Shown: one piece after another, positions 15,270 to 24,466 of the stretch | How the letters are laid out: each line of letters starts with the position of its first letter | Position numbering within the stretch: position 1 is the stretch's first letter | Source of the DNA: JBJELF01 sp051879015 | Lineage (GTDB): Bacteria > Bacillota > Clostridia > Lachnospirales > Lachnospiraceae | Assembly (NCBI GenBank): GCA_051879015.1 | Contig: JBJELF010000025.1 | Coordinates: forward strand, 1 to 26,861 | Reading direction: 5' to 3' | Length of the DNA: 26,861 nucleotides | Translations under genes and position numbers: made by a program | The notes under the pieces: generated by a model | Database searches by the model: none | What the model was told of the DNA's origin: nothing | Seen by the model: the letters and a program-made list of their open reading frames with translations, nothing else

Positions 15270-16694
15270 TTGAATAAGAACAAAAAAGATACATGGAGAT
15301 GGATTCTTAGATTAGCGAGACGAATTTTGGCAGCAGGCATAATTTTGATTGTACTTGTTAATATAATTGAGCCTGCAATCCATCCTGAAATAACGGATGA
15401 GATGAAGCTAATTATGGATGAAACAGAATATAAATCTGATTCTGTTAGTCAGGAAAGATATCGATGTATTGATGAAAATGAAGAAGCACTTATATGGAGA
15501 CTTCGTATGATTGAAAGTGCCGAGCAATCGATTATACTTGCTACGTTTGATTTTCGTGCGGATGAAAGTGGGAAGGATATCATGTCTGCTTTATTTTGTG
15601 CTGCACAGCGGGGGGTCAAAGTCCAGCTTTTGGTGGACGGAATTGATCAAATATTGTATTTGAGTCAAAACGATACATTTAATGCATTATGTGCCCACGA
15701 AAATGTAGAAGCAAGATTTTATAATGTTCCGAATTTGAGAAATATTTTGAAGGTAAACTATCGAATGCATGATAAATATTTAATGATAGATGAAAAAATG
15801 TATTTGCTTGGTGGGCGAAACACAAATGATATTTTTTTAGGCAATTATCAAAGTGGAGTTAATATAGACAGAGAAATACTGGTTTATGAAAATGTGCCTG
15901 GTGAAGGAGATTCCTTTCTTGCACTGAGAGAGTATTTTGGTGAGATATGGGATGATTCTTGTGTTCAGAAGAAAGAAAAAAGAGCGCAGATAAATGTTGA
16001 AACAGAATATCAGATGCTGGAAGAACGATATCAGCAGTTGTGTGAGCGATATGAAAATTTGAGACAATATGATAGTTGGTTAGAGGATACATTGCCGGCA
16101 GATAAAATTACTTTGCTGACAAACGGCATTCATGCTGAGAAAAAGGAGCCGCAAATGCTTGCATATCTGGAACAGCTGATGACAGATAGTGAAGAAATTA
16201 TTATTCAGACTCCATATGTGATATGTGATAAGCAGATGTATCGTGTACTTCAGAATATTAGTAAGACTGCGGATGTGAAAATAATCTTGAATGCAGTTGA
16301 ACGGGGCTCTAATCCCTGGGGATGTACGGATTATCTTAATAATAAAAATAAAATTTTAGATACAGGGGTGGCTATCTATGAACTCATGAATGTACAGGCA
16401 GTCCATACCAAAACAATATTGGTGGATGACAGGATTTCTATTGTTGGGTCTTATAATCTGGATATGAGAAGCACTTATCTTGACACGGAGCTGATGCTTG
16501 TGATTGACAGTGAAGAATTAAATACACATATCCGGGAAATGTGCTCCACTTATATGGATAGGAGTATTGAAGTGTTGGACGATAAGACAGAAATCATAGG
16601 GGAATTTTACAATCCAAGGGAATTAACCTGGAAAAAGCAATTGTTTTATGGTTTATTGAGAATCATTATCAGACCATTTCGATATTTGCTTTAA
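15270..16694 (+). CDS. Phospholipase D-like / cardiolipin synthase-like membrane protein
   Basis: A 474-residue protein with a basic N-terminus and one membrane helix (about residues 19-32), then two phospholipase D half-domains. Both HxKxxxxD catalytic motifs are intact: MHDKYLMID (His167, Lys169, Asp174) with GGRN after it, and VHTKTILVD (His379, Lys381, Asp386) with GSYNLDMRS after it. Enzymes of this superfamily cut or transfer phosphodiester groups; cardiolipin synthases join phosphatidylglycerol units. It lacks the two N-terminal helices of standard bacterial cardiolipin synthase, so a variant Cls or another phosphatidyl transferase or hydrolase is possible. The start is TTG at 15270, forced by stops upstream in this frame, with AAGGTG twelve bases before it. 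It is followed by an exporter-family gene after 60 bp. Confidence 0.85.
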   Translation: MNKNKKDTWRWILRLARRILAAGIILIVLVNIIEPAIHPEITDEMKLIMDETEYKSDSVSQERYRCIDENEEALIWRLRMIESAEQSIILATFDFRADESGKDIMSALFCAAQRGVKVQLLVDGIDQILYLSQNDTFNALCAHENVEARFYNVPNLRNILKVNYRMHDKYLMIDEKMYLLGGRNTNDIFLGNYQSGVNIDREILVYENVPGEGDSFLALREYFGEIWDDSCVQKKEKRAQINVETEYQMLEERYQQLCERYENLRQYDSWLEDTLPADKITLLTNGIHAEKKEPQMLAYLEQLMTDSEEIIIQTPYVICDKQMYRVLQNISKTADVKIILNAVERGSNPWGCTDYLNNKNKILDTGVAIYELMNVQAVHTKTILVDDRISIVGSYNLDMRSTYLDTELMLVIDSEELNTHIREMCSTYMDRSIEVLDDKTEIIGEFYNPRELTWKKQLFYGLLRIIIRPFRYLL

Positions 16695-16754
16695 ATTTGG
16701 ATGATAGTTTTTGGTATCATAATGGAAAGATAGATTGAGGATAGGAGATATCTT

Positions 16755-17717
16755 ATGCTGCAAAAAGAATATTGGTTAAAATCTCTGAAAATTACTTTGG
16801 GTGCGATTCTTGCCATCGTACTTGCAACTTTGCTGGGACTCAAATACAGCGCTACAGCGGGGATTATCACAATATTGAGCATTCAGAATACCAAGCGTGA
16901 GACATTGCAGACTGCGCTTGCGCGTACACTTGCATTCGGATGTGCATTATTGTTGTCTGCTGTCTGCTACTATTTATTAGGATTTACAATACCTGCCTTT
17001 GGTTTTTATTTGCTGGGCTTTTCGCTTGTCTGCCTGATTGCAGGATGGACAGCTGCGATTGCGATGGATTCGGTGCTTATCACGCATTTTTTGGCAGAAG
17101 CCTCGATGAGTCCTTCTCTAATTATCAATGAATTATTACTTTTTGGTATTGGTACATTGATGGGGATTCTGCTTAACATTCATCTGCATCCCAAAAAAGA
17201 AGTATGGCAGCAAAAAGTACAGGAAATTGATGAGAGTATTCGTTCTATTTTACAGCGTATGGCAGTGCGTGTGCGTTCACTCGACCGCAGCAATTATGAT
17301 GGCTCTTGTTTTGAGGCACTTGACAAAACACTTGAACAGGCAAAGCAAATTGCTCTTACCAACATGGACAATCGTTTTTCTTCCACTGATACCTATGAGT
17401 TGGATTATGTAGAGATGCGCAGCTGTCAATGTGGGGTATTGAAAAATATTTATCGCAGTATTCACATGATTGCTTTTTTGCCAAAACAGGCGCAATTGGT
17501 TGCTTCTTTTTTTGAGCGCATTGTAGGGGAGTATGATATGCAAAATGATGTGAGTTCTCTGCTTGATGAATTGAAAATATTGATGCTTTCTATGAAAAAT
17601 GAGCCATTGCCGAAAAGTCGTGAGGAGTTTGAAAGCCGTGCAGTTTTGTTCTATATTTTAAAACAGCTGGAAGAATTTTTGATGTTGAAGCAGAAGTTTA
17701 TGCGGGATGGAAATTGA
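16755..17717 (+). CDS. Aromatic acid exporter family (ArAE_1/FUSC-like) membrane protein
   Basis: A 320-residue protein. The first 145 residues form about five to six membrane helices, beginning LKITLGAILAIVLATLLGL and including GIITILSIQNTKRETLQ, a segment typical of the ArAE_1 (formerly DUF939) proteins of Firmicutes. The remaining half is cytoplasmic and helical, matching the ArAE_1 C-terminal domain. The family is related to fusaric-acid and aromatic-carboxylate exporters, but the Firmicute members are largely uncharacterised. The ATG has AGGAG seven bases upstream. It is the last gene of a plus-strand run and ends before a very strong terminator. Confidence 0.82.
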   Translation: MLQKEYWLKSLKITLGAILAIVLATLLGLKYSATAGIITILSIQNTKRETLQTALARTLAFGCALLLSAVCYYLLGFTIPAFGFYLLGFSLVCLIAGWTAAIAMDSVLITHFLAEASMSPSLIINELLLFGIGTLMGILLNIHLHPKKEVWQQKVQEIDESIRSILQRMAVRVRSLDRSNYDGSCFEALDKTLEQAKQIALTNMDNRFSSTDTYELDYVEMRSCQCGVLKNIYRSIHMIAFLPKQAQLVASFFERIVGEYDMQNDVSSLLDELKILMLSMKNEPLPKSREEFESRAVLFYILKQLEEFLMLKQKFMRDGN

Positions 17718-17785
17718 TACCATTTTCTTTCAATAGGATTTGACTCTCCTCTTAGGGGATGAAGTAAGATAGAAGCGTGGAGGTG

Positions 17786-17836
17786 ATAGGATTCTTCTTC
17801 CGTAGATAATCAAAATCTGCGGAAGAAGAATCCTAT
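17786..17836 (+). terminator. Strong terminator with 17 bp perfect stem
   Basis: Arms 17786-17802 and 17820-17836 pair perfectly over 17 bp (core TTCTTCTTCCG / CGGAAGAAGAA), extend further inward with one mismatch, and run into TTTTA on the plus strand. It lies between the convergent exporter and AraC genes and separates the efflux block from the sugar block. Confidence 0.85.
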
Positions 17837-17856
17837 TTTATACTGATGTTTGATGA

Positions 17857-18720
17857 TCAGGATTGATCACTCTTTATTAATTGATTTTGATTTCTCCATT
17901 CTCTTGGAGAAATTCCATAGATATTTTTAAATGCTCTTGAGAAATGTAAAGAATTGTCATATCCTACTGCTTTTCCAATATCGCCAATAGAAAGCGATGT
18001 CAATTTCAACAGCTCTGCCGCTTTTGACATTCTGAAATTTAAGAGAAATTCCTGCGGTGTTTTTCCAATTGCCTCCTTGAAAATTTTCCCAAAATAGCTT
18101 CGATTTAATCCACATACTTCTGCTATATTTTCTACAGTAATATTATTCTGAAAATTGTGTTCAATGTATTCCAAGGCTTCATGGATATAAAAGTCTCTCA
18201 GGTTACTTCCAGTGGTTATTCTTAAACCAGCAGCGGAACGAACCAGATAGTCTAAAAACAAATAGGAATGTCCAATAAGATGAAATGGTGAGGAGTTTGC
18301 GTTGTTAATGATATAAAGCATCTCGTCTCTCATCATTTCTCTTAAATCTTTCATTCTTGCATGGTAAATAGGCGTATCTTCAGTAAGTCCTGCCATTTCT
18401 AGCATTCCCTTTACACGTAAGCCATCAAATTCAATCCAGACATACTCCCACGGCACATCTTTGTCTGCAATATAAGTTGTGATTTGATTGGGAAAAATCA
18501 TAAACCCCTGCATACTCTTGATGTGATACGTCTGTGTTTCCCCCTTTTTATTATCTGCCATTAAAGTTCCTACACCGGAAAGAACATAGTGAAATAGAAA
18601 ATGATTTCTGGCAGCTGGTCCGAATGAATGTGCGGCCTTACAGCGCTCTCTGCCAAACTGAAACAATCCTAAATCAACAAAATTCTCATTTGGAAAAACA
18701 GAAAAAATCAGATCATTCAT
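17857..18720 (-). CDS. AraC family regulator of the alpha-galactoside locus
   Basis: A 287-residue regulator. The N-terminal 150 residues form a cupin-type sensing domain (HYVLSGVGTLMAD and GFMIFPNQITTYIAD), and the last 100 residues hold two AraC helix-turn-helix motifs: ITVENIAEVCGLNRSYFGKI followed by FKEAIGKTPQEFL, and SIGDIGKAVGYDNSLHFSRA followed by FKNIYGISPREW. This is the MsmR/RafR type that usually activates raffinose or melibiose genes on binding sugar. It is divergent from the sugar-binding protein gene, and a matching inverted repeat lies between. The ATG at 18720 has AGGGGGG eight bases upstream and is preferred over the in-frame ATG at 18744. The inducer is inferred from neighbours only. 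Confidence 0.92.
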   Translation of the reverse strand: MNDLIFSVFPNENFVDLGLFQFGRERCKAAHSFGPAARNHFLFHYVLSGVGTLMADNKKGETQTYHIKSMQGFMIFPNQITTYIADKDVPWEYVWIEFDGLRVKGMLEMAGLTEDTPIYHARMKDLREMMRDEMLYIINNANSSPFHLIGHSYLFLDYLVRSAAGLRITTGSNLRDFYIHEALEYIEHNFQNNITVENIAEVCGLNRSYFGKIFKEAIGKTPQEFLLNFRMSKAAELLKLTSLSIGDIGKAVGYDNSLHFSRAFKNIYGISPREWRNQNQLIKSDQS

Positions 18721-18770
18721 CAAAATATCCCCCCTTGATATCATCTGTATTTTTTTATTACAACATAAAA

Positions 18771-18827
18771 TATACCAAAATGCAAGGTGATTTTATGATA
18801 TGGACACATAAATAGCAATTTGGTATA
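18771..18827. promoter_or_regulatory. Inverted repeat between AraC gene and sugar operon
   Basis: TATACCAAAATGC (18771-18783) and GCAATTTGGTATA (18815-18827) match as an inverted repeat at 12 of 13 positions, 31 bp apart. The right arm ends 43 bp ahead of the sugar operon -10. It is a good candidate for the AraC-type regulator's two half-site pairs. Confidence 0.6.
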
Positions 18828-18870
18828 AAACTCATTACATAGTGCCATTTATTAATAGCATTATGGGTGG

Positions 18871-18876
18871 TATAAT
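18871..18876 (+). promoter_or_regulatory. -10 element of the sugar transport operon
   Basis: A perfect TATAAT with TGG in front (extended -10). The -35 position reads TTTATT, a poor match, as expected for a promoter needing an activator. Confidence 0.6.
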
Positions 18877-18929
18877 CTGAATAACAATAAAAAAGCTTCA
18901 TCGAAAGCAAAGAAAAAGGAGGAATTTAA

Positions 18930-20219
18930 ATGAGTTGCAGAAAAAGCATTACTTTTGCTACTTCACTACTCGCACTGGCAGTGATGTTATTTGCCAGTGG
19001 CTGCAGCATGATGGATGCCAATCATGGTAAAACGGTAATCAAAATGCTGCAGTACAAACCGGAAGCCGTTGACGCTTTTAAAGAAATAGAACAGCGCTTC
19101 AACGAAACTCATGATGATATTGTTCTTAAAATTGAATCGCCAAACGAAGCGATGACAATTCTAAAAACAAGACTCATCAAGGAAGATTATCCTGATATTG
19201 TTGGTATTGGCGGAGACATTAACTATTCCAATTTTCTTGACGCAGAATTATTTATGGATGTTTCTGATTTTGAAGGTATTTCAGAGATTAAGCCTTCCTA
19301 CATGCAGATAGAAAAGGACCTGGAGTTTATTCCGCAGGATGGCATATATGCACTGCCATATGTGGCAAACTGTGCGGGAATTCTTTACAACAGAGAAATG
19401 TTCCATGAAAATGGCTGGGAAATTCCAACTACGTGGACGGAATTTATTACATTATGTGAAACGATCCAATCCAGTGGGATAACACCATTGTATTTCGGAT
19501 ATAAGGATACTTGGACAACGCTTGCACCGTGGAATGCTTTGGCAGTCGGACTTGTGGATGCGGATATTTGTACACAGGTCAATGCAGGAAATACAACTTT
19601 TTCGGAAGGTTATTTGGAGGTCGCAGAAAAGATCAAAGTATTGTTGGATTACTGCGAACCAAATCCTTACGCATACAGTTATAATGATGCCTGTACCGCA
19701 TTTGCCAGAGGGGAATCTGCAATGTACCCTATCGGAAGCTATGCTGTGCCACAAATTTTGTCGGTAAATCCAGATATGGATATCGATTCGTTTCCGTTCC
19801 CTGCAAACGAAAAGGAAGAGGACAATGTCCTGAATTCTGGTGTGGATTTGCAATTTTGTGTGATGAAAGAGTGTAAAAATAAGGAAGCCGCTTATGAGGT
19901 ATTGAAATTTTTGTATGAGGACGAAACGATACAGATTTATCTGGATAATCAGAATGCAGTTCCTTGTAAGCAGGGTGACTTTACCATACCATCCATGCTT
20001 GATGGTATGAAAGCATATATCGAAGCAGACAGAATGTCCGATTACCACGACCATCACTATCCAAGTGAAATGAGTGTGGATGCAATGATTCAAACCTATC
20101 TCATGGATGACAGCAGTAATGCAACAGAAACATTTTTGAATCGCTTTGATAAGGAATGGACTCGCTACAATAGAGATTTGATTGAAAAGGTCAAGAAGTA
20201 CGAGGAGGGACTGCAATGA
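18930..20219 (+). CDS. Sugar ABC transporter substrate-binding lipoprotein
   Basis: A 429-residue solute-binding protein of the family 1 (maltose/multiple-sugar) type, anchored outside the membrane. The signal peptide ends in lipobox ASGC (Cys25). Typical fold markers are TTWTEFITLCETIQSSGITP, YGLPYVAN-like ALPYVANCAGILYN and FARGESAMYPIGSYA. The start has AAAGGAGG seven bases upstream. Its stop overlaps the first permease start (ATGA), so the genes are one operon. With the GH36 alpha-galactosidase nearby and the AraC regulator divergent, the likely substrates are raffinose-family sugars or melibiose; the ligand cannot be read from sequence. Confidence 0.92.
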   Translation: MSCRKSITFATSLLALAVMLFASGCSMMDANHGKTVIKMLQYKPEAVDAFKEIEQRFNETHDDIVLKIESPNEAMTILKTRLIKEDYPDIVGIGGDINYSNFLDAELFMDVSDFEGISEIKPSYMQIEKDLEFIPQDGIYALPYVANCAGILYNREMFHENGWEIPTTWTEFITLCETIQSSGITPLYFGYKDTWTTLAPWNALAVGLVDADICTQVNAGNTTFSEGYLEVAEKIKVLLDYCEPNPYAYSYNDACTAFARGESAMYPIGSYAVPQILSVNPDMDIDSFPFPANEKEEDNVLNSGVDLQFCVMKECKNKEAAYEVLKFLYEDETIQIYLDNQNAVPCKQGDFTIPSMLDGMKAYIEADRMSDYHDHHYPSEMSVDAMIQTYLMDDSSNATETFLNRFDKEWTRYNRDLIEKVKKYEEGLQ

Positions 20220-21109
20220 AAAATGCTCAGAAGACAAGAAAATCTATGTCTAAAAAAACAAAAACATACTTGTTCATGGTAATGCCGGCTTTGATTCTTT
20301 TTGTGGCATTCAATACCATTCCATTGATTACCGGTGCATTTTACAGTCTGACGAATTATCGTGGTTATGGTTCTTATGATTTTGTAGGTTTCAGAAATTT
20401 TGTGGATTTGTTTCAGGATGCAAGAGTTGGAAAGTCCTATCTGTTCACCTTCAAATATGCATTATGCGGAACTATTTTGGTGAACATTCTTTCCTTAATG
20501 TTAGCATTGGGATTGAACAGTAAGATCAGGTTCAAAAGCGCTCTCAGAGGATTATATTTTCTCCCGAATATTCTCGGCGGTTTGATTGTGGGTTATATTT
20601 TCAGTTTCCTGTTTACTTATATTATTCCAACTGCTGCAAGTTCTTTGGGAATTGATTGTTTAAGCAGCAGCATTCTGGCAAGTGAGAAATGGGCGTGGGT
20701 CGGAGTTTTGATTGTCGGTGTATGGCAGGCGGTTGCAATGAATACCATTATCTACATATCTGGTTTACAGACAATACCGGCGGATGTTTATGAAGCGAGC
20801 TCTATTGATGGTGCAAGCAGTTGGTATACATTCCGAAAGCTTACGTTGCCGCTGTTATTACCATTTATCTCTACTAACCTCATTCTCAGCACCAAAAATA
20901 TGCTGATGGTATTTGATCAGATTATGTCTTTGACAAAAGGCGGACCGGCACAGAGTACAGAATCTATTTCCTATTTAATTTATAAAAACGGAATGGACGG
21001 TGGACAGTTCGGCTTCCAAAGTGCAAACGCAGTAATATTTTTTATCGTCATCGTAACATTCTCTGTCATTCAATTGAAACTGACCAGTAAAAAGGAGGAA
21101 CAGTTATGA
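20216..21109 (+). CDS. Sugar ABC transporter permease, MalF/MsmF type
   Basis: A 297-residue inner membrane permease with six predicted helices. The family's ATPase-docking EAA loop is present as YEASSIDGASSWYTFRKLTL followed by PLLLP. It begins inside the stop of the binding protein gene (ATGA at 20216-20219) and ends in overlap with the second permease, so translation is coupled. It forms the translocation pore together with the second permease. Confidence 0.94.
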   Translation: MKNAQKTRKSMSKKTKTYLFMVMPALILFVAFNTIPLITGAFYSLTNYRGYGSYDFVGFRNFVDLFQDARVGKSYLFTFKYALCGTILVNILSLMLALGLNSKIRFKSALRGLYFLPNILGGLIVGYIFSFLFTYIIPTAASSLGIDCLSSSILASEKWAWVGVLIVGVWQAVAMNTIIYISGLQTIPADVYEASSIDGASSWYTFRKLTLPLLLPFISTNLILSTKNMLMVFDQIMSLTKGGPAQSTESISYLIYKNGMDGGQFGFQSANAVIFFIVIVTFSVIQLKLTSKKEEQL

Positions 21110-22014
21110 GTTCAAAAAGACATTTTGTATCAAAATTGACGGAATGTCGCAGCAAAAATGCTGATGAGATTCAAGGAGGAAAAAAAGAAAAATATAATCT
21201 TGTCGTGACAGTCCTTTTGATTCTTGGCTGTGTCACCATTCTGTTTCCACTTTATATGACCATTATTATTGCATTGAAGTCTCCTGCAGAGATGACCAAT
21301 GATGTAGCAGGTGCGCTAAGTTTCCCGGAAAAGTTCAGTCTTGCTAATTTTGCAGAGGCAATGCGTGTTACCGACTTTTGGCATTCTCTTGGAAATAGCT
21401 TGTTGATTACTGGTATTACCATTCTGTTATCGATGGCAATTCACTCTATGGCAGGTTATGCAATTGGAAGAGGCATGGCAAAAAATAAAAATTTCAAGTT
21501 TATCTATTTTTATATTGTAAGTGGTATGTTTGTACCTTTTGCAATCTTGATGATGCCGCTGGTCAAAGAAACTGCTATTTTGGGAATTGATAATATGTTT
21601 GGTGTCATTCTTCTGTATGTTGTATTTTATATGCCGATGAATGTCATGCTGTACAGCGGTTATCTGAAAAATGTGCCGCTTGCTATGGAAGAAGCCGCAG
21701 ATATTGACGGTGCATCCACATGGAAAACATACTGGACCATTATTTTTCCAATGATGAAGCCTATGCATGCTACCGTTGCAGTTTTGACGGCACTTGGCAC
21801 ATGGAATGATGTTATGACGCCTCTAGTTATTATGTCAGGCTCTGAGCACACCACACTTCCGTTGGCACAGCTTAATTTCCAGACACAGTTTGGCACAAAC
21901 TATAACTTGGCATTTGCTTCGTATATGCTCGCCTTAATTCCAATTTTGATTTTCTACATTATTTGTCAAAAGCAGATTATCGGTGGTATTGCAAACGGTG
22001 CCGTCAAGGGATAA
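21106..22014 (+). CDS. Sugar ABC transporter permease, MalG/MsmG type
   Basis: A 302-residue permease with six predicted helices and the EAA loop MEEAADIDGASTWKTYWTII followed by FPMMKP. The first 35 residues are a charged cytoplasmic extension. The start overlaps the previous stop (ATGA at 21106-21109), with AAAGGAGG ahead. No ATP-binding subunit gene follows; such operons in Firmicutes usually share a general ATPase such as MsmK/MsiK encoded elsewhere. Confidence 0.94.
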   Translation: MSSKRHFVSKLTECRSKNADEIQGGKKEKYNLVVTVLLILGCVTILFPLYMTIIIALKSPAEMTNDVAGALSFPEKFSLANFAEAMRVTDFWHSLGNSLLITGITILLSMAIHSMAGYAIGRGMAKNKNFKFIYFYIVSGMFVPFAILMMPLVKETAILGIDNMFGVILLYVVFYMPMNVMLYSGYLKNVPLAMEEAADIDGASTWKTYWTIIFPMMKPMHATVAVLTALGTWNDVMTPLVIMSGSEHTTLPLAQLNFQTQFGTNYNLAFASYMLALIPILIFYIICQKQIIGGIANGAVKG

Positions 22015-22040
22015 TAAACATAAAATTTTTTGTACCCCGT

Positions 22041-22081
22041 AGGTGTCCTGTGCGGATAAGATTTATCTGCACAGGACACCT
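22041..22081 (+). terminator. Long stem-loop after the permease genes
   Basis: AGGTGTCCTGTGC (22041-22053) and GCACAGGACACCT (22069-22081) are a perfect 13 bp stem, with further pairing GATAA/TTATC inside. There is no T-tract, so it may be a 3' end or an internal processing structure that lowers expression of the downstream galactosidase. Confidence 0.65.
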
Positions 22082-22153
22082 GTTGATAAATAAAATTTGT
22101 TAAATTAAAATTAAAAAATGAAATTATGCTGATTACTTATGAGGATATCAGTG

Positions 22154-22159
22154 TATAAT
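22154..22159 (+). promoter_or_regulatory. Possible -10 element of the alpha-galactosidase gene
   Basis: A TATAAT 68 bp ahead of the start, after the stem-loop. The -35 region (GATTAC at 17 bp) is weak. It suggests that the galactosidase can be transcribed separately from the transporter. Confidence 0.45.
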
Positions 22160-22227
22160 ATTCCATTCTGAATAAGCATTGCAATATATGTTACAACTTT
22201 AGAATTGTTTCATTTCAGGAGGTCACT

Positions 22228-24414
22228 ATGGCAATTTATATAGAAGAAAACACAAGGTTTTTCCGGATTCAAACTCTGCACACAGAATATCAGTTTCAAG
22301 CAGATATTTACGGTGTATTAAAGCATCTTTGGTATGGAAAAAAGGTAGATACTAACATGTCCTATCTGCTCGAGTATCCTGATGTTGGATTTTCAGGCAA
22401 TCTCTATGATGCAGGAAACGATAGAACCTACTCTCTTGACACCCTGCCCTTAGAATATGCTTGTGAGGGCATCGGTGATTATCGCATTTCGGCAGTTTCT
22501 GTCTGCCACGAAAACGGAAGCAACGCATTGGATTTACGATATAAAGGATATCATGTAAAGCGAGGAAAATATTCTTTACAAGGACTTCCAGCCGTGTACG
22601 CAGAGGAGTCAGAAGCCGAAACCTTGGAAATTATTTTACAAGATGCGGCATCTGCAGTGGAGATTGTTTTGCGGTATGGTGTGATTGAAAAATATGATAT
22701 TATTACAAGAAGTGCCGTCATACGAAATGGTGGAAATACAGAGATTACTTTAGAAAAAGCAGCAAGTCTTTGTCTTGATTTGCCTCATGGCACGTGGGAA
22801 TGGATTCACTTTCATGGAAGACATACAATGGAACGTCTTCCGGAGCGAATGCCTTTGATACATGGGATTCAGGAAAGTTCCAGTACCCGCGGTACTTCCA
22901 GCCATCAGCAAAATCCGTCCGTAATTCTTTGCTCTTCGGATTGTAATGAACAGTATGGGGAATGTGTAGGAGCATTTTTGGTATACAGCGGCAGCTTTCA
23001 GACACAGGTAGAATGTGACCAGCTGAATCAGGTGCGCTTGACTATGGGGATTCATCCGGATTTATTTCAATGGACTTTGAAGCCGAATACGGAATTTGAA
23101 ACGCCGGAAGCAGTTTTGACATACAGCAGCCAAGGATTTTCTACGCTTTCCCACAATTTTCATAAAATCATTCGAGAGCATATCTGCCGTGGAAACTATA
23201 AGATTGCAGAGCGTCCTGTTTTGATTAATAACTGGGAGGCAACTTATTTTGATTTTGATGCGGATAAAATTTTTCACATTGCAGAAGAAGCAGCAAAGCT
23301 TGGGGTAGATATGCTGGTTTTGGATGACGGTTGGTTTGGAAAGAGAAACAGTGACTGTTCAGGACTTGGAGATTGGTTCGTCAATGAAAATAAGCTTGCT
23401 GGGGGGTTAAGAAGGCTGACCGAAAAAATTAAGGCACTCGGAATGCAGTTTGGGTTATGGTTTGAACCTGAAATGGTATCAGAGGACAGTGAGCTTTATC
23501 GCAGTCACCCTGATTGGGCGATTCAAATTCCAAATAGAAAGCCTATGCGTGGACGTTATCAGCTTGTGTTGGATGTCTCCAGAAAAGAAGTACAGGACTA
23601 TTTATATCAAACGATAAGTAATATTTTGCATAGTGCTGATATCTCCTATGTTAAATGGGATATGAACCGCAGTATCAGTGACTGGTATTCCTGTTGCCTT
23701 TCTTCCGAACAGCAAAAGGAACTTCCGCACCGTTATATGCTTGGACTTTATGCGCTGCTTGAACGATTGACCTCTGAATTTCCCAATGTTTTGTTTGAGG
23801 GCTGCAGTGGCGGCGGCGGAAGATTTGATGCAGGAATGCTGTATTATTGTCCGCAGATTTGGTGCAGTGATGATACCGATGCCTATGAGAGAACAAAAAT
23901 ACAATATGGTACATCTTATATTTATCCGATTTCTTCCATGGGTGCTCATGTTTCGATTGTTCCAAATCACCAGACAGGACGAGTAACACCAATAGAGACA
24001 AGAGCTGTGACAGCAATGTCAGGAAGTTTTGGATATGAGCTTGACCTTGGAATGCTTTCAGAAGAGCAAAAAGCGGAGGTTTCCGTTCAGATTCAGAAGT
24101 TTAAAAAATATGGCTCACTGATTCATAACGGAAGATACTATCGCTTGAGCAATCCGATGAAGGATAATATAGCCTTATGGTCTTATGTCTCCGAGGATGC
24201 TTCTGAAATTCTGATTCAGGGCATGGTATTTCGCACAGAACCGAACATGAAACGAAAAGCAGTCAAATTGTACGGATTGAATCCAAATGAAATATATCAG
24301 CTGGAATCGACATCGAAGGTGTATACTGGGGCGGCTCTTATGCAGGGAGGATTGCTTCTTCCAGCAACGTGGGGCGATTATAGTGCAATAGAATTTTACT
24401 TAAAAAAGAAATAA
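22228..24414 (+). CDS. Alpha-galactosidase, glycoside hydrolase family 36
   Basis: A 728-residue cytoplasmic enzyme that removes terminal alpha-1,6-galactose from melibiose, raffinose and relatives. It has the N-terminal beta-sandwich domain, then a (beta/alpha)8 barrel and a C-terminal beta domain. Family signatures are NNWEATYFDF, LDDGWFGKRN with GLGDWF, LWFEPEMVS, KWDMNRS with the nucleophile Asp478, and CSGGGGRFD then WCSDDTDA with the acid/base Asp548. Length is normal for bacterial group I GH36. There is no signal peptide, so the sugar must be imported intact by the transporter just upstream. AGGAGG lies five bases before the ATG. The stop codon overlaps a strong terminator and is 61 bp from the right end of the island. 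Confidence 0.95.
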   Translation: MAIYIEENTRFFRIQTLHTEYQFQADIYGVLKHLWYGKKVDTNMSYLLEYPDVGFSGNLYDAGNDRTYSLDTLPLEYACEGIGDYRISAVSVCHENGSNALDLRYKGYHVKRGKYSLQGLPAVYAEESEAETLEIILQDAASAVEIVLRYGVIEKYDIITRSAVIRNGGNTEITLEKAASLCLDLPHGTWEWIHFHGRHTMERLPERMPLIHGIQESSSTRGTSSHQQNPSVILCSSDCNEQYGECVGAFLVYSGSFQTQVECDQLNQVRLTMGIHPDLFQWTLKPNTEFETPEAVLTYSSQGFSTLSHNFHKIIREHICRGNYKIAERPVLINNWEATYFDFDADKIFHIAEEAAKLGVDMLVLDDGWFGKRNSDCSGLGDWFVNENKLAGGLRRLTEKIKALGMQFGLWFEPEMVSEDSELYRSHPDWAIQIPNRKPMRGRYQLVLDVSRKEVQDYLYQTISNILHSADISYVKWDMNRSISDWYSCCLSSEQQKELPHRYMLGLYALLERLTSEFPNVLFEGCSGGGGRFDAGMLYYCPQIWCSDDTDAYERTKIQYGTSYIYPISSMGAHVSIVPNHQTGRVTPIETRAVTAMSGSFGYELDLGMLSEEQKAEVSVQIQKFKKYGSLIHNGRYYRLSNPMKDNIALWSYVSEDASEILIQGMVFRTEPNMKRKAVKLYGLNPNEIYQLESTSKVYTGAALMQGGLLLPATWGDYSAIEFYLKKK

Positions 24415-24458
24415 CAGTCAACGCCCAGCTGCCTAAAGGCAGTTGGGCGTTGACTGTT
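24413..24458. terminator. Bidirectional terminator just inside the right island end
   Basis: A 21 bp stem with one mismatch and a four-base loop (TAAA); arms 24413-24433 and 24438-24458, core CAACGCCCA. On the minus strand it is followed by ATTTCTTTTTT, so it should stop transcription coming from the spoIIID promoter into the island. On the plus strand it ends the galactosidase transcript. Confidence 0.85.
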
Positions 24459-24466
24459 CCTATTAT

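Noticed and set aside
15092..15340. Minus-strand ORF of 82 codons
   Set aside because: It overlaps the start of the phospholipase D-like gene and lacks a ribosome site and family features.
19452..20237. Minus-strand ORF of 261 codons
   Set aside because: Fully antisense to the sugar-binding protein gene, Cys/His/Ile-rich shadow composition, no ribosome site.
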